Source of the DNA: Cyanobium sp. Aljojuca 7A6
GTDB taxonomy: Bacteria > Cyanobacteriota > Cyanobacteriia > PCC-6307 > Cyanobiaceae
DNA length: 64,000 bases
Direction: 5' to 3'
Assembly (NCBI RefSeq): GCF_024346455.1
Contig: NZ_JAGQCY010000003.1
Coordinates: 62,001 to 126,000 of the forward strand
This document shows positions 16,985 to 27,713 of this stretch, piece by piece (position 1 is the stretch's first letter; each line of letters begins with the position of its first letter). Made by a program: the position numbers and the translations under genes. The notes below the pieces were generated by a model. The model was not told where the DNA came from and searched no databases. It saw only the letters and a list, made by a program, of their open reading frames with translations.

Positions 16985-19900
16985 TCAGATCGCGCCCCTC
17001 ACCGAGGGGGTGAGACCGCCATTGCCGCCATAGAGAGAAGCGGTGCGGTTCACGGTGGTGAGGGGCACGCCATCTTCGGTGGCCAGGCCGCGAAGGTAGG
17101 GCACCGTGTCCTGGCCGAAGGCCGTGGCGTATTCCCGGGCGTTGAGCAGTTCGGCCACGGCGGCCTGCTGGCCGGCTGTGGCACGGGTGGCGAGGAACTG
17201 GCTCACTTCGGCGGGCATGGCGGCACGGCCGAGCAGGGCCAGGTAGGCGGCCGAGGCCGCCCGCAGGGGGGCCATGCGCTGGAGCCGTTGCTGGAACAGA
17301 TCACTGCCGGCGATCTGGGACACGAATTCGGCCACCGAAAGCTGGCCGTCCCGCAGCTGGGATTCGGGATCCATCTGCCGTTCGGCGGCGAAGGGCACGC
17401 GATTGAGGAGTTGGCGATAAGCGGCCTGCACCACCTCCTGGACCTGGGTTTCGCTGGGATCCCTCAGCAGCTGCACGGGACGCGACAGGCTCTGACGACG
17501 GCTGAAGCCCTGGGGGGAGCCGGGCCGCAGGGCCTTGGCCATCGCCCCGTCGGGAGCCACGGCGGCGCCGCTCAGCAGGCTGGTGCCCACCGAGGCTTTC
17601 CAGTTGCCGGCGATGCCGAGGCTGGCGGGGGCCAAGTAACCATTGCTGCCGCCCGTCGTGGAGACGCCGCTGCGCCAGACCGGGGCGGATCCGCCGCCGG
17701 GCTGCCAGCGGGACTGGCTCCAGCTGCGGGTGGGGGCCGGCGGCTGTTTGACCGTCTGGGGACCACTGGGGACCCCGGATGGGGCCGTGGTGCTCTGGCC
17801 ACCGGCCACATCGGCCTTCCACTGCCCGCGCACGGTTGGCCTCGCCGTCAGGTTGCGCGGCACCAGATCGCCCACGGTGCGTAGCGCCTGGGCCACGGGG
17901 ACGGTGGGACGCTGGAGGGGGGTGATGTCGGCGACCGGCACCAGGGTTTCCACCAGGCCTGGCACCCGGCGGGCATTGCGATCGGCCGGAGTGATGAAGC
18001 GCTCGTAGGGGACGGTGTCCTCGCCGAAACAGTCGTTGTATTCGCGGCTTTCGAGCATGGCGTCAACGACGCCATAGAACCCCTTACGGGCCGCCGTGTC
18101 GAAGTAGGCGTTGATCTCCCAGCGGCCGAAGCTGGGCCGGCCGAGCAGGCGGCGGTGCATCACCTCGATGGCCTTGGTGATGTAAAGGTTGCTCCAGTAA
18201 CGACGACGGAAGGCCGTGGAGCGGGCCACCTGGCGCACGAACTCCCGCAGGCTGATGTCACCGTTCTCAAGCTTGATCTCCTCCACCTTGTTGCGCTCGC
18301 CGGCGTAGCCGGCGGTGCCCAGCACCTGCACATAGACCGCATTGATGACGGCCTGGGTGCTGGATTCGGTGCCACGGATGCTGGGCTGGCCGCCGCGACG
18401 GGGCGTGGAGCTGCCGCCGGTGGCGATCTGCCGCAGGCGTACCACCTTCGGACCCACCCGGCGTGGGACGGCCTTGCGGAACTGGGCGCTGTCCATGGGC
18501 CCGGGCTGGGCCATGCCGTTGCCAATCAGGATCCGACGGGTGTCGTAGCTGAAGGGCGCCGGCCGGGTGGCCACCGAGGCCGTGCTGGAGGGGAAGATCG
18601 CCCCGTAGGTGAGGGCCAGGGGATCGTTGCCGCCGCCGTAGGGGTGCTGGTCGGCGAGGGGTTGGCGGTAGGAGGCGTAGAGAGTGATGTACTGGGGGGC
18701 GCCCTCAAACGGGGCGCTGAAGCGGAAGAGGTTGCGGTTGGACCCCCAGCCAGCGCTCTCCTGGGCTTCCTCGCCGATGTCGCGAAGGTAAGGAACCGTT
18801 TCCTCACCGAAGACCCGGGCATATTCCATGCCGTTGACAAGGGCATCAACGAGGCCGTTCAGACCCTTGGCGCTGACGATGGCGAAGTACTGGCGGAACT
18901 CCTCGATCGAGCTGACACCGCGGCCGAGGAAATGGCGGAAGGCCAGTTCCACCACCCGGCTGTTGGAGAAGCGGCCATAGAACTGCCGCTGATAGACCTT
19001 GCTGCGGCCCAGGGCGCGGATGAACTCCCGCATCGAGAGTTGGCCCTGGCGCACCTGGGTGGCCTCCACCGGGCAGACCACCTGGGAATAGCCCTTGACG
19101 ATGTCCCGCTCGAACACCTGGCGGTAGGCGGCACGGATGATCTCGGCCTTCTCAGCGCCGGATAGGCGTGGCCGCATCACGAAGCGCTGGGCACCTTCGG
19201 CGGCGAGGGCATAGGTCGCCGGAAGCTGCAGCCCCTGGTTGACGGGGCTGCCGAGGCGGGCGCGGGTGGAGGGGGTGGCCACCTCGAGCTCCTTGAGGAG
19301 CACGTTGAAACAGTCGATCACCAGCTGGCGGGCTTCTGCCTCGCCCTTGAACAGGCCGGCGGCGGCGGCGCGCATCTCCTGGAGCGCCACGTTCGTGGCC
19401 GAAAGAGAGCAGGCCTTCTCGAGCACATCGCGGAGGCCGCGGGTGTTCACCGCCAGGATGCTGGGATCGCCGGCGATCACCGCGTAGCCCACATAGCGCA
19501 GGAACCAGGCCATGTCCCGCAGCGACTTGCGCATGCGGGCGTTGCCGTAGATCGCCACCGAGATGGGGCTGAAGCCACTGGGCAGAACGACCCGCACGTC
19601 GGCGTCGGCCTGGACGCCCTCAAGGATCCGGCCGAGCAGACCACTGCCCCCGGAGCCCTGGGCGAAGGTGCGCACCGAGCGCTGGAAGGCGGCCTGGTCG
19701 GCGGCGAGGGCGACACCATCGGCGGCCCCGGCGCTGGGGGTGCTGAGGGGGGCGTCGAGGTAGGAGAGGGGGGTGCCGCCCGTGAAGATGCGGTTGGCGG
19801 CCCGGGCCACGATCGCGTCGGCGTTGGCGGAGATCCGTCGGGCGGCTTCGACGCGGATCTGGCCGCTGCGGAAGAAGGTGGTCAGGGCATCCAGTTCGCC

Positions 19901-20011
19901 GCCGTCGGGGAAACGGTCCTGCTGCTCCGCCTTCCGGACGCTGGAGAGCGGCAGGGTGTCGTAGCGCTGGGGGGCGACCCTGGTGCTGCCGCTGCTGGCG
20001 GTCACGGTCAT
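16985..20011 (-). CDS. apcE: Phycobilisome core-membrane linker LCM (ApcE)
   Basis: A 1008-residue protein that organises the core and passes energy to the photosystems. The N-terminal phycobiliprotein-like domain (about 20-240, interrupted by the usual loop) keeps the chromophore cysteine in LEKACSLSATNVALQEM (C201). Three linker (pfam00427-type) repeats follow: AAYRQVFERDIVKGYSQ, VYVQVLGTAGYAGERNK and AAYRQLLNRVPFAAERQ, each ending with a (D/E)TVPYLR- or TVPYER-like segment, separated by proline/glycine-rich arms. Three repeats predict a tricylindrical core. The ATG at 20011 gives MTVTASSGSTRV; the longer upstream frame is a shadow. Confidence 0.97.
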   Translation of the reverse strand: MTVTASSGSTRVAPQRYDTLPLSSVRKAEQQDRFPDGGELDALTTFFRSGQIRVEAARRISANADAIVARAANRIFTGGTPLSYLDAPLSTPSAGAADGVALAADQAAFQRSVRTFAQGSGGSGLLGRILEGVQADADVRVVLPSGFSPISVAIYGNARMRKSLRDMAWFLRYVGYAVIAGDPSILAVNTRGLRDVLEKACSLSATNVALQEMRAAAAGLFKGEAEARQLVIDCFNVLLKELEVATPSTRARLGSPVNQGLQLPATYALAAEGAQRFVMRPRLSGAEKAEIIRAAYRQVFERDIVKGYSQVVCPVEATQVRQGQLSMREFIRALGRSKVYQRQFYGRFSNSRVVELAFRHFLGRGVSSIEEFRQYFAIVSAKGLNGLVDALVNGMEYARVFGEETVPYLRDIGEEAQESAGWGSNRNLFRFSAPFEGAPQYITLYASYRQPLADQHPYGGGNDPLALTYGAIFPSSTASVATRPAPFSYDTRRILIGNGMAQPGPMDSAQFRKAVPRRVGPKVVRLRQIATGGSSTPRRGGQPSIRGTESSTQAVINAVYVQVLGTAGYAGERNKVEEIKLENGDISLREFVRQVARSTAFRRRYWSNLYITKAIEVMHRRLLGRPSFGRWEINAYFDTAARKGFYGVVDAMLESREYNDCFGEDTVPYERFITPADRNARRVPGLVETLVPVADITPLQRPTVPVAQALRTVGDLVPRNLTARPTVRGQWKADVAGGQSTTAPSGVPSGPQTVKQPPAPTRSWSQSRWQPGGGSAPVWRSGVSTTGGSNGYLAPASLGIAGNWKASVGTSLLSGAAVAPDGAMAKALRPGSPQGFSRRQSLSRPVQLLRDPSETQVQEVVQAAYRQLLNRVPFAAERQMDPESQLRDGQLSVAEFVSQIAGSDLFQQRLQRMAPLRAASAAYLALLGRAAMPAEVSQFLATRATAGQQAAVAELLNAREYATAFGQDTVPYLRGLATEDGVPLTTVNRTASLYGGNGGLTPSVRGAI

Positions 20012-20093
20012 GAACGAGAGCGAGCCGGGCTGGGTCACGTTACGGCTGCCCCCCTGGCCCCCCGGCGGGGGATGAACAAATGTTTGCAGCCTT

Positions 20094-20108
20094 GCCTGAG
20101 GCTCAGGC
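20094..20108. promoter_or_regulatory. 15-base perfect palindrome upstream of apcE
   Basis: GCCTGAG-G-CTCAGGC lies in the 149-base divergent gap between apcE and the methyltransferase gene, 83 bases before the apcE ATG. Its position fits an operator for either gene, but no known cyanobacterial regulator site is recognised. A nearly identical palindrome at 42532-42546 lies between two convergent genes, so the motif may simply be a hairpin. Confidence 0.3.
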
Positions 20109-20160
20109 TGAACGGCGGCCGGCGCCGTGGAATGCTGCCGGACCCCGCACCTAGGCACGG

Positions 20161-21384
20161 ATGAATCACCCCCCGGAGGCCCCATTGGATGCCGCCACAC
20201 CGGTGGTGAGCGCCTTCTACGACCGTTTCCCCTACCCGGGGGACCCCCTCCAGGACGGCCCGCCACCGGGGTACAACTGGCGCTGGTGTGTGGACAGCGT
20301 CGTGGCGTCCGTCGACGGGGCCCTGCCGCCGGCGCCGCGCCCCTGGCGGATCCTCGACGCCGGCTGCGGCACGGGGGTGAGCACCGACTACCTCTGCCAT
20401 CTCAACCCGGGGGCCGCCGTGCTGGCGGTGGACATCAGCGCCGGTGCCCTGGCGGTGGCCCGGGAGCGCACCGCCCGCTCCGGAGCCGCCGGCCAGGTGG
20501 CGGAGCTGCGCATCGAGCAGCGCAGCCTGCTGGACCTGGCGGGGGAGGGCCCCTTCGATTACATCAACTCCGTGGGAGTGCTGCATCACCTCGACCAACC
20601 TGAGGAGGGCCTGCGGGCCCTGATCCCCCTGTTGCGGCCGGGGGGCCTGCTGCACCTCTTTCTCTATGCCGATGGCGGCCGCTGGGAGGTCCACCGCACC
20701 CAGCGGGCCCTGGCCCTGATGGGGGTGGGCACCGGCCCGGCGGGCCTGCGGCTGGGGCGGGAGCTGTTCACCACCCTTCCAGAGACCAACCGCCTGCGGC
20801 GGCATCACGAGCAGCGCTGGGCCCTCGACACCGCCGCCGATGCCAACTTCGCCGACATGTATCTCCACCCCCAGGAGACCAGCTACGACCTGGCGCGCCT
20901 GTTCCGTTTCATCGATCAGCCCGGGGTCCGCTTCGCCGGTTTCTCCAATCCCGAGGTCTGGGATCCGGCCCGGTTGCTGCGGGGGGAGCTGCTGGAGAGG
21001 GCCCAGGCGTTGCCGCCAGCGCAGCAGTGGGCCCTGGTGGAGAACCTGGATCCCGACGTCAGCCATTTCGAGTTCTTCCTGCGGCGCCAGGACGACGACG
21101 GAGCAGTGGTCGCGGCGCCGGAAGTTTGGAGCGACGCGGTCCTGCTGGCGGCCGGCGGCGAGCGCAACCGTTGTCTGTGGGGTTGGCCGTCCACCGCCTT
21201 GCTGGGGCCGGAGCTGCGGCCCCTGACCATCACCGAGTCCGAGCTCGCCCTGATGGAGGCGCTGGAAGTGGCCCCCGCCGGCACGCCGATCGGGGCGCTT
21301 GCCCTGGACCAGGGCCCCGAAGAGCGGCTGTCGGCGGCGCGGCGGTTGCTGGCGGAGCAGGTGCTTCTGTTGCTTAGAGCCTGA
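20161..21384 (+). CDS. SAM-dependent methyltransferase, class I, with C-terminal extension
   Basis: A 407-residue protein. Residues about 15-35 (VVSAFYDRFPYPGDPLQDGP) precede a class I methyltransferase fold with LDAGCGTGVSTDYLCHL (motif I), VLAVDISAGALAVARER, FDYINSVGVLHHLDQPEEGL and LLRPGGLLHLFLY. The C-terminal 200 residues include ANFADMYLHPQETSYD and are not a recognised domain. The YDxFPYP start is seen in a group of cyanobacterial methyltransferases of unknown substrate. It stands between apcE and the atp operon on the plus strand. The substrate cannot be read from sequence. Confidence 0.8.
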   Translation: MNHPPEAPLDAATPVVSAFYDRFPYPGDPLQDGPPPGYNWRWCVDSVVASVDGALPPAPRPWRILDAGCGTGVSTDYLCHLNPGAAVLAVDISAGALAVARERTARSGAAGQVAELRIEQRSLLDLAGEGPFDYINSVGVLHHLDQPEEGLRALIPLLRPGGLLHLFLYADGGRWEVHRTQRALALMGVGTGPAGLRLGRELFTTLPETNRLRRHHEQRWALDTAADANFADMYLHPQETSYDLARLFRFIDQPGVRFAGFSNPEVWDPARLLRGELLERAQALPPAQQWALVENLDPDVSHFEFFLRRQDDDGAVVAAPEVWSDAVLLAAGGERNRCLWGWPSTALLGPELRPLTITESELALMEALEVAPAGTPIGALALDQGPEERLSAARRLLAEQVLLLLRA

Positions 21385-21568
21385 ACGGGCCGAGTGATAA
21401 AGTCCGCACGCCAAGACAGAGCCTCGACGGTTGCAGGCTGCCCTGACCCCCTCTCCGGATGCCGTTCCCCCCGCGGAGACGTCGGCCGAAGCGGTCGCAG
21501 GGCATCCGACCAACGACGCTTCACCCCAGCCTGAAGACACCAACGTTTCCTCGTCGGTGAATAACGGC

Positions 21569-21904
21569 ATGGACGGTTACCTGCGGCTGCAGCGCCGGAT
21601 GCTTCTTTCCACGGTCTGTGCCACCGCCCTGGCGGTGCCCATCACGGCCCTGTGGTTCGACCTTCCCACCGCGTTCAGCCTGCTGGTGGGAGCCCTGGCG
21701 GGTCTCCTGTACCTCCGCCTCCTGGCCCGCAGCGTCACCCGCTTCGGCGTCGAAACCAAGGGGGTGGGCAAGGCCCAGCTGCTGGTGCCGGTGGTGCTGG
21801 TGCTGGCGGCCGCGAAGCTTCCCATCCTTGAAATCCTGCCGGCTCTGGTGGGATTCCTCCTCTACAAACCCGCCTTGATCGTTCAGGCCGTCCTCGACAC
21901 CTGA
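21569..21904 (+). CDS. atp1: ATP synthase subunit I (Atp1)
   Basis: A 111-residue membrane protein with four hydrophobic segments (for example [20 protein letters not shown] and [20 protein letters not shown]). It occupies the first position of the atp operon, as Atp1/AtpI (UncI) does, and is thought to help assemble the c-ring. The ATG at 21569 ([12 protein letters not shown]) matches the expected start. The frame stays open back to a TTG at 21431, which would add a 46-residue acidic extension, so the start is not certain. A -10-like TGATAAAGT at about 21395-21403 could be the operon promoter. Confidence 0.85.
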   Translation: MDGYLRLQRRMLLSTVCATALAVPITALWFDLPTAFSLLVGALAGLLYLRLLARSVTRFGVETKGVGKAQLLVPVVLVLAAAKLPILEILPALVGFLLYKPALIVQAVLDT

Positions 21905-21962
21905 CCGCCTATCTCCTTCAGCCGCCTCGGCGGTATCGACGTTCCGCCAGGTCCTATCCCCG

Positions 21963-23091
<1,129 letters not shown>

Positions 23092-23191
23092 TCGGAGGCC
23101 GTCGCGGGGATGACAGGGCCGCGCATTCGTTGCGGCCCTTCTCCACCCCCGGCTCCATTCACGCCTCCACCATCGCCCGCCTTTTTGCCCC

Positions 23192-23674
23192 ATGACCAGC
23201 TGGCTTCTGCTTGCCGAGGCAGGTGCGACCGCAGGGTCGCCCGAGGGAGGTCTGTTTGACCTCGACGCCACCCTGCCGCTCATGGCGCTGCAGGTGGTGC
23301 TCCTCACCTTCATCCTCAACAGCCTTTTCTTCCGACCGGTCGGCAAGGCCGTGGAGGACCGTGAGGGGTACATCGCCACCAGCCGCACCCAGGCCAAGGA
23401 GAAGCTGGCCCAGACCGTGCGCCTCGAGACCGATCTCAAGGAGCAGCTGAAGGGGGCTCGCCTCGAGGCCCAGAAGGTGATCCTTGAGGCTGAGCAGGCT
23501 TCCGATCGTCTTTACCGTGAGGCCATGGCGGTGGCCCAGGCGGAGGCCATGGCCAGCCGCGAGAGCGCCCGCACCAAGATCGATGCCCAGCGGTCCGATG
23601 CCCTGAGCCTTCTTGAGGCCGATGCCGACAGGCTCGCCGACCTCATCGTCGACCGTCTGCTGCCTGCCTCATGA
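23192..23674 (+). CDS. atpF2: ATP synthase F0 subunit b'
   Basis: A 160-residue peripheral-stalk subunit (atpG in cyanobacterial naming). One N-terminal helix ([20 protein letters not shown], about 30-49) is followed by [20 protein letters not shown] and a long charged coiled coil. Photosynthetic bacteria carry b and b' as a heterodimer. Its stop overlaps the atpF start (ATGA). Preceded by a 100-base gap after subunit c. Confidence 0.96.
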   Translation: MTSWLLLAEAGATAGSPEGGLFDLDATLPLMALQVVLLTFILNSLFFRPVGKAVEDREGYIATSRTQAKEKLAQTVRLETDLKEQLKGARLEAQKVILEAEQASDRLYREAMAVAQAEAMASRESARTKIDAQRSDALSLLEADADRLADLIVDRLLPAS

Positions 23675-24210
23675 CTCTCTCCTCACTTCTTTCCACGGTG
23701 ACGACGCTGTTTGCCAGCCACGGCACCTTCGGCCTCAACCTCGACGTCTTCGAGACCAACATCATCAACCTGGCGATCGTGATCGCTGGTCTGGTGTGGT
23801 TTCTGCGGGGCTTCCTTGGAGGCATTCTGGAGCGCCGCCGCGAGCGGATCCTCGGGGAGCTCCAGGACGCTGAGGAGCGCCTGAGCGCCGCCAGCGCCTC
23901 CCTCGCCGTGGCCCAGAGCAGCCTCGGTGAAGCCCGTGCCCGCGCCGAGCAGATCCGCGCCGATGGCAAGGTCCGCGCCGAGGCGATCCGCCTCGAGACC
24001 GAGAAACGCACTGTCGAGGAGATGGCGCGGCTCAAGCAGGATTCCAAATCCGATCTGGATTCCGAGGTCTCCCGCGTCAGCAAGCTGCTGCAGCGCGAGG
24101 CCGCCGAGATGGCGATCGCCAAGGCCCTCGCCAGCCTCCCCGGCCGCCTCGACGCCAAAACCCAGGCCCAGCTGATCGATCAGTCCATTCAATCGATGGG
24201 GAACGCCTGA
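23671..24210 (+). CDS. atpF: ATP synthase F0 subunit b
   Basis: A 179-residue partner of b'. A single membrane helix (about 28-48, [20 protein letters not shown]) leads into a coiled coil rich in Arg/Glu/Ala ([19 protein letters not shown]). It joins F1 to F0 as the stator. Overlaps b' by four bases and atpH by one base, so the three are translationally coupled. Confidence 0.97.
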   Translation: MTLSSLLSTVTTLFASHGTFGLNLDVFETNIINLAIVIAGLVWFLRGFLGGILERRRERILGELQDAEERLSAASASLAVAQSSLGEARARAEQIRADGKVRAEAIRLETEKRTVEEMARLKQDSKSDLDSEVSRVSKLLQREAAEMAIAKALASLPGRLDAKTQAQLIDQSIQSMGNA

Positions 24211-24758
24211 TGCCTCTGCTTAACACCATCACCACGCCCTACGCCGACGCGTTCCTCCAGGTCTGCGACGCCAATGGCGACACCGAGGCGGTGATCGATC
24301 AGGCCCGGGCGATCCTGGCCCTCTGGCACGACTCCAGCGACCTGCGCGAGGCGATGGCCTCCCCCGTCCTGGAAGTCGAAGGCAAGAAGGCGGCCCTCGA
24401 GCAACTCTTCGGCGGCAGCATCTCCCCGTCCTTCCTCAACCTGCTCAAGCTCCTGGCCGACCGCCAGCGGATCGGGTTCCTCGATGCCGTCCTGGAGCGG
24501 CTCCTGGATCTCTACCGCGAGCAGAACCAGATCGCCCTGGCCACGGTGACCTCCGCCAGCCCCCTGAGCGACGACCAGCAGGCCCTGCTCGCCGAGAAGG
24601 CCAAGGTCGTGGCCGGAACCGACAAGGTGGAGATCAGCCTCGCGGTGGATCCTGCCCTGATCGGTGGGTTCGTCCTCAGCGTCGGCTCCAAGGTGATCGA
24701 CGCCAGCCTCGCCGGTCAGGTGCGGCGCCTCGGCCTGACGCTCGCCAACGTGAGCTAG
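24210..24758 (+). CDS. atpH: ATP synthase F1 subunit delta
   Basis: A 182-residue delta (OSCP) subunit connecting the peripheral stalk to the top of F1. [14 protein letters not shown] begins the N-terminal helical domain; the C-terminal family motif appears as [21 protein letters not shown]. One-base overlap with atpF (TGATG). In cyanobacterial naming it is atpD. Confidence 0.97.
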   Translation: MPLLNTITTPYADAFLQVCDANGDTEAVIDQARAILALWHDSSDLREAMASPVLEVEGKKAALEQLFGGSISPSFLNLLKLLADRQRIGFLDAVLERLLDLYREQNQIALATVTSASPLSDDQQALLAEKAKVVAGTDKVEISLAVDPALIGGFVLSVGSKVIDASLAGQVRRLGLTLANVS

Positions 24759-24820
24759 CGCTTCGCTCCCTTTCTTCTCTCCTTCTCACTTCATCGCCTC
24801 CCCTCCGGGGACTCCCACCC

Positions 24821-26338
24821 ATGGTTTCCATCCGCCCCGACGAGATCAGCGCCATTCTCAAGAAGCAGATCGCCGACTACGACAAGTCGGTGTCTGTCAG
24901 CAACGTCGGCACCGTCCTGCAGATCGGGGATGGCATCGCCCGGGTCTACGGCCTGGAGCAGGTGATGGCCGGTGAGCTGGTGCTGTTTGAGGACGGCACC
25001 GAGGGCCTGGCCCTGAACCTGGAGGACGACAACGTCGGCGTCGTGCTGATGGGCGAGGGACTGGGCATCCAGGAGGGCAGCACCGTCAAGGCCACCGGCC
25101 GAATCGCGGCGGTGCCAGTGGGTGACGCCATGCTGGGCCGGGTGGTGAACGCCCTGGGCCAGCCGATCGACGGCAAGGGTGAGATCCCCACCACCGAGAC
25201 TCGCCTGATCGAGTCGATGGCGCCTGGCATCATTCAGCGCAAGTCGGTGCATGAGCCCATGCAGACCGGCATCACGGCCATCGACGCCATGATCCCCATC
25301 GGCCGCGGCCAGCGGGAACTGATCATCGGCGACCGCCAGACCGGCAAGACCGCCATCTGCATCGACACCATCCTCAACCAGAAGGGTGAGGACGTGGTCT
25401 GCGTCTACGTGGCCATCGGCCAGAAGAACGCCTCGGTGGCCAACGTGGTGGAAGTGCTGCGTGAGCGTGGCGCCCTGGATTACACCGTGGTGGTGGCGGC
25501 CAGCGCCTCGGAAGCGGCTGCCCTCCAGTACCTGGCCCCCTACACCGGTGCGGCCATCGCCGAGTCCTTCATGTACAAGGGCAAGGCCACCCTGGTGGTG
25601 TACGACGACCTCACCAAGCAGGCCCAGGCCTACCGCCAGATGTCCCTGCTGCTGCGCCGTCCCCCCGGCCGCGAGGCCTACCCCGGCGACGTCTTCTATT
25701 GCCACAGCCGCCTGCTGGAGCGGGCCGCCAAGCTCTCCGATGCCATGGGCAAGGGCAGCATGACCGCCCTGCCGATCATCGAGACCCAGGCTGGCGACGT
25801 CTCGGCCTACATCCCCACCAACGTGATCTCGATCACCGACGGCCAGGTGTTCCTCAGCTCCGACCTGTTCAACTCCGGCCTGCGGCCCGCCATCAACGTG
25901 GGCATTTCGGTGAGCCGGGTGGGCGGCGCCGCCCAGACCAAAGCCATCAAGAAGATCGCCGGCACCCTGAAACTGGAGCTGGCCCAGTTCGACGAACTGG
26001 CCGCCTTCTCCCAGTTCGCCTCCGATCTGGATGCCGCCACCCAGGCCCAGCTGGCCCGGGGCAAGCGTCTGCGTGAGCTGCTCAAGCAACCCCAGTTCAG
26101 CCCCCTGATCCTGGCCGAGCAGGTGGCGGTGGTCTATGCAGGCGTCAAGGGTCTGATCGATGACGTGCCCGTGGACCTGGTGCCCCAGTTCGCCCGCGAG
26201 CTGCGCGAGTACCTCAAGAACAGCAAGCCCGAGTTCATCAACAAGGTCCAGACCGACAAGGTGCTGAGCGACGAATCCGAAGCCATGCTCAAGGAGGCCA
26301 TTCGAGAGGTCACCTCCTCGATGCTGGCCGCCGCCTGA
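24821..26338 (+). CDS. atpA: ATP synthase F1 subunit alpha
   Basis: A 505-residue non-catalytic nucleotide-binding subunit. It starts [20 protein letters not shown], has the P-loop [17 protein letters not shown], and [19 protein letters not shown], and the family signature with the arginine finger in [14 protein letters not shown]. Full length. 62 bases after atpH and 13 bases before the gamma gene. Confidence 0.98.
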   Translation: MVSIRPDEISAILKKQIADYDKSVSVSNVGTVLQIGDGIARVYGLEQVMAGELVLFEDGTEGLALNLEDDNVGVVLMGEGLGIQEGSTVKATGRIAAVPVGDAMLGRVVNALGQPIDGKGEIPTTETRLIESMAPGIIQRKSVHEPMQTGITAIDAMIPIGRGQRELIIGDRQTGKTAICIDTILNQKGEDVVCVYVAIGQKNASVANVVEVLRERGALDYTVVVAASASEAAALQYLAPYTGAAIAESFMYKGKATLVVYDDLTKQAQAYRQMSLLLRRPPGREAYPGDVFYCHSRLLERAAKLSDAMGKGSMTALPIIETQAGDVSAYIPTNVISITDGQVFLSSDLFNSGLRPAINVGISVSRVGGAAQTKAIKKIAGTLKLELAQFDELAAFSQFASDLDAATQAQLARGKRLRELLKQPQFSPLILAEQVAVVYAGVKGLIDDVPVDLVPQFARELREYLKNSKPEFINKVQTDKVLSDESEAMLKEAIREVTSSMLAAA

Positions 26339-26351
26339 GGAATTTCCACCC

Positions 26352-27302
26352 ATGGCCAATCTCAAGGCAATCCGTGACCGGATCAGTTCGGTCAAGAACA
26401 CACGCAAGATCACCGAAGCCATGCGGCTGGTGGCCGCGGCCAAGGTGCGTCGTGCCCAGGAGCAGGTGCTGCGCACCCGCCCCTTCGCCGATCGCCTGGC
26501 CCGGGTGCTGCAGAACCTGGAATCCCGCATGGGCTTCGAGGGGGCCGATTCCCCCCTGCTGGCTGAGCGCCGTCCCGTTGGCACCATCACCCTGCTGGTG
26601 GTGACAGGCGACCGGGGCCTCTGCGGTGGCTATAACGCCAACGTCATCCGCCGGGCCGAACAGCGCTTCGCCGAGCTCAAGGCCCAGGGCTTCGCGGTGG
26701 ACATGGTGCTGATGGGCCGCAAGGCCATCACCTACTTCACCAACCGCTCCTACCCGATCCGGGCCACCTTCACCGGCCTGGAGCAGGTTCCCACCTCCCA
26801 GGATGCCAACGAGATCTCCAACGAAGTGCTCGCCGAGTTTCTTTCGGCCAGTACCGACCGGGTCGAGATCGTGTTCACCCGTTTCATCAACCTGGTGAGC
26901 TCCCAGCCGGTGGTCCAGACCCTGCTGCCTCTCGATCCCCAGGGCATCGCCAGCTCGGATGACGAGATCTTCCGTCTCATCACCCGTGATGGCCGCCTCG
27001 GCGTTGAGGTCGGCACGGTGGAGAACGTGGAGCCGGCCCTCCAGCCCGACTTCGTGTTCGAGCAGAGTCCCGAGCAGTTGCTCAATGCCCTGCTGCCCCT
27101 CTATCTGGCCAACCAGCTGCTGCGCTCCCTCCAGGAAGCGGCCGCCAGCGAACTGGCCAGCCGGATGACGGCCATGAACAACGCCAGCGACAACGCCAAG
27201 GCGCTCGCCAAGACCCTCACCCTCGACTACAACAAGGCCCGCCAGGCGGCCATCACCCAGGAGATCCTGGAAGTGGTGGGTGGCGCGGCCGCGATGGGCT
27301 GA
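26352..27302 (+). CDS. atpG: ATP synthase F1 subunit gamma
   Basis: A 316-residue rotor shaft (atpC in cyanobacterial naming). The N-terminus [20 protein letters not shown] and the C-terminal [20 protein letters not shown] are canonical. The cyanobacteria/chloroplast gamma insertion is present around residues 195-235; it contains no cysteine pair, as expected for cyanobacteria, so chloroplast-type redox switching is absent. Its last 50 bases overlap the end of the convergent PPC gene. beta and epsilon are not in this window; cyanobacteria keep them in a separate operon. Confidence 0.98.
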   Translation: MANLKAIRDRISSVKNTRKITEAMRLVAAAKVRRAQEQVLRTRPFADRLARVLQNLESRMGFEGADSPLLAERRPVGTITLLVVTGDRGLCGGYNANVIRRAEQRFAELKAQGFAVDMVLMGRKAITYFTNRSYPIRATFTGLEQVPTSQDANEISNEVLAEFLSASTDRVEIVFTRFINLVSSQPVVQTLLPLDPQGIASSDDEIFRLITRDGRLGVEVGTVENVEPALQPDFVFEQSPEQLLNALLPLYLANQLLRSLQEAAASELASRMTAMNNASDNAKALAKTLTLDYNKARQAAITQEILEVVGGAAAMG

Positions 27303-27693
27303 TCGTCAGCTCCAGGTGGCCGGTGGCGGCATCCCGCTCCCGGCCCAATGCCCAGCCCTCCGGGCAGAGCAGCAGGATTTCCATGGTTGTGCGCACCCGG
27401 CTGCCGTGGCAGAGGTGCCCGCCACGTGTTCGCCCTACGGAGTCGGCGACCACCAAGTGCAGGTGGGCCCCATCGCAGTTGACGCTGCCCGCCAGCGACA
27501 CCACTTCCTGCGGACCTGCCAGGCCCACGCCTTCAGCTTCATCAGCGAAGCGAAGCACGGCATTCTCAAGGCTGCCGATGCCGCAGACGATGAAGCCGCA
27601 GAGCCTCGGATCCTCCTTGGCCATCGCCTCAAGTTCCCCGCGCAGATCAACCCCTGGCAAGAGACGAAGCGGCCAGTGGCACCCGGCGGTCAT
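27253..27693 (-). CDS. PPC/DUF296-domain protein
   Basis: A 146-residue protein with the plant-and-prokaryote-conserved fold: [39 protein letters not shown] and the metal/turn motif [19 protein letters not shown]. In plants this domain sits behind AT-hooks; bacterial stand-alone versions are of uncertain role, and no AT-hook is visible here. Start ATG 27693 has AAGGGA about ten bases upstream; a GTG at 27720 overlapping the HD-GYP stop is an alternative and would couple the two genes. The last 50 bases overlap the end of the ATP synthase gamma gene on the other strand. Confidence 0.75.
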   Translation of the reverse strand: MTAGCHWPLRLLPGVDLRGELEAMAKEDPRLCGFIVCGIGSLENAVLRFADEAEGVGLAGPQEVVSLAGSVNCDGAHLHLVVADSVGRTRGGHLCHGSRVRTTMEILLLCPEGWALGRERDAATGHLELTISPSRPRHPPLPGSPG

Positions 27694-27713
27694 TGAGAGG
27701 TTCCCTTCAGTGG

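Noticed and set aside
23643-24158. Serine/arginine-rich ORF antisense to atpF
   Set aside because: Composition typical of a third-position GC shadow; atpF on the plus strand is certain.
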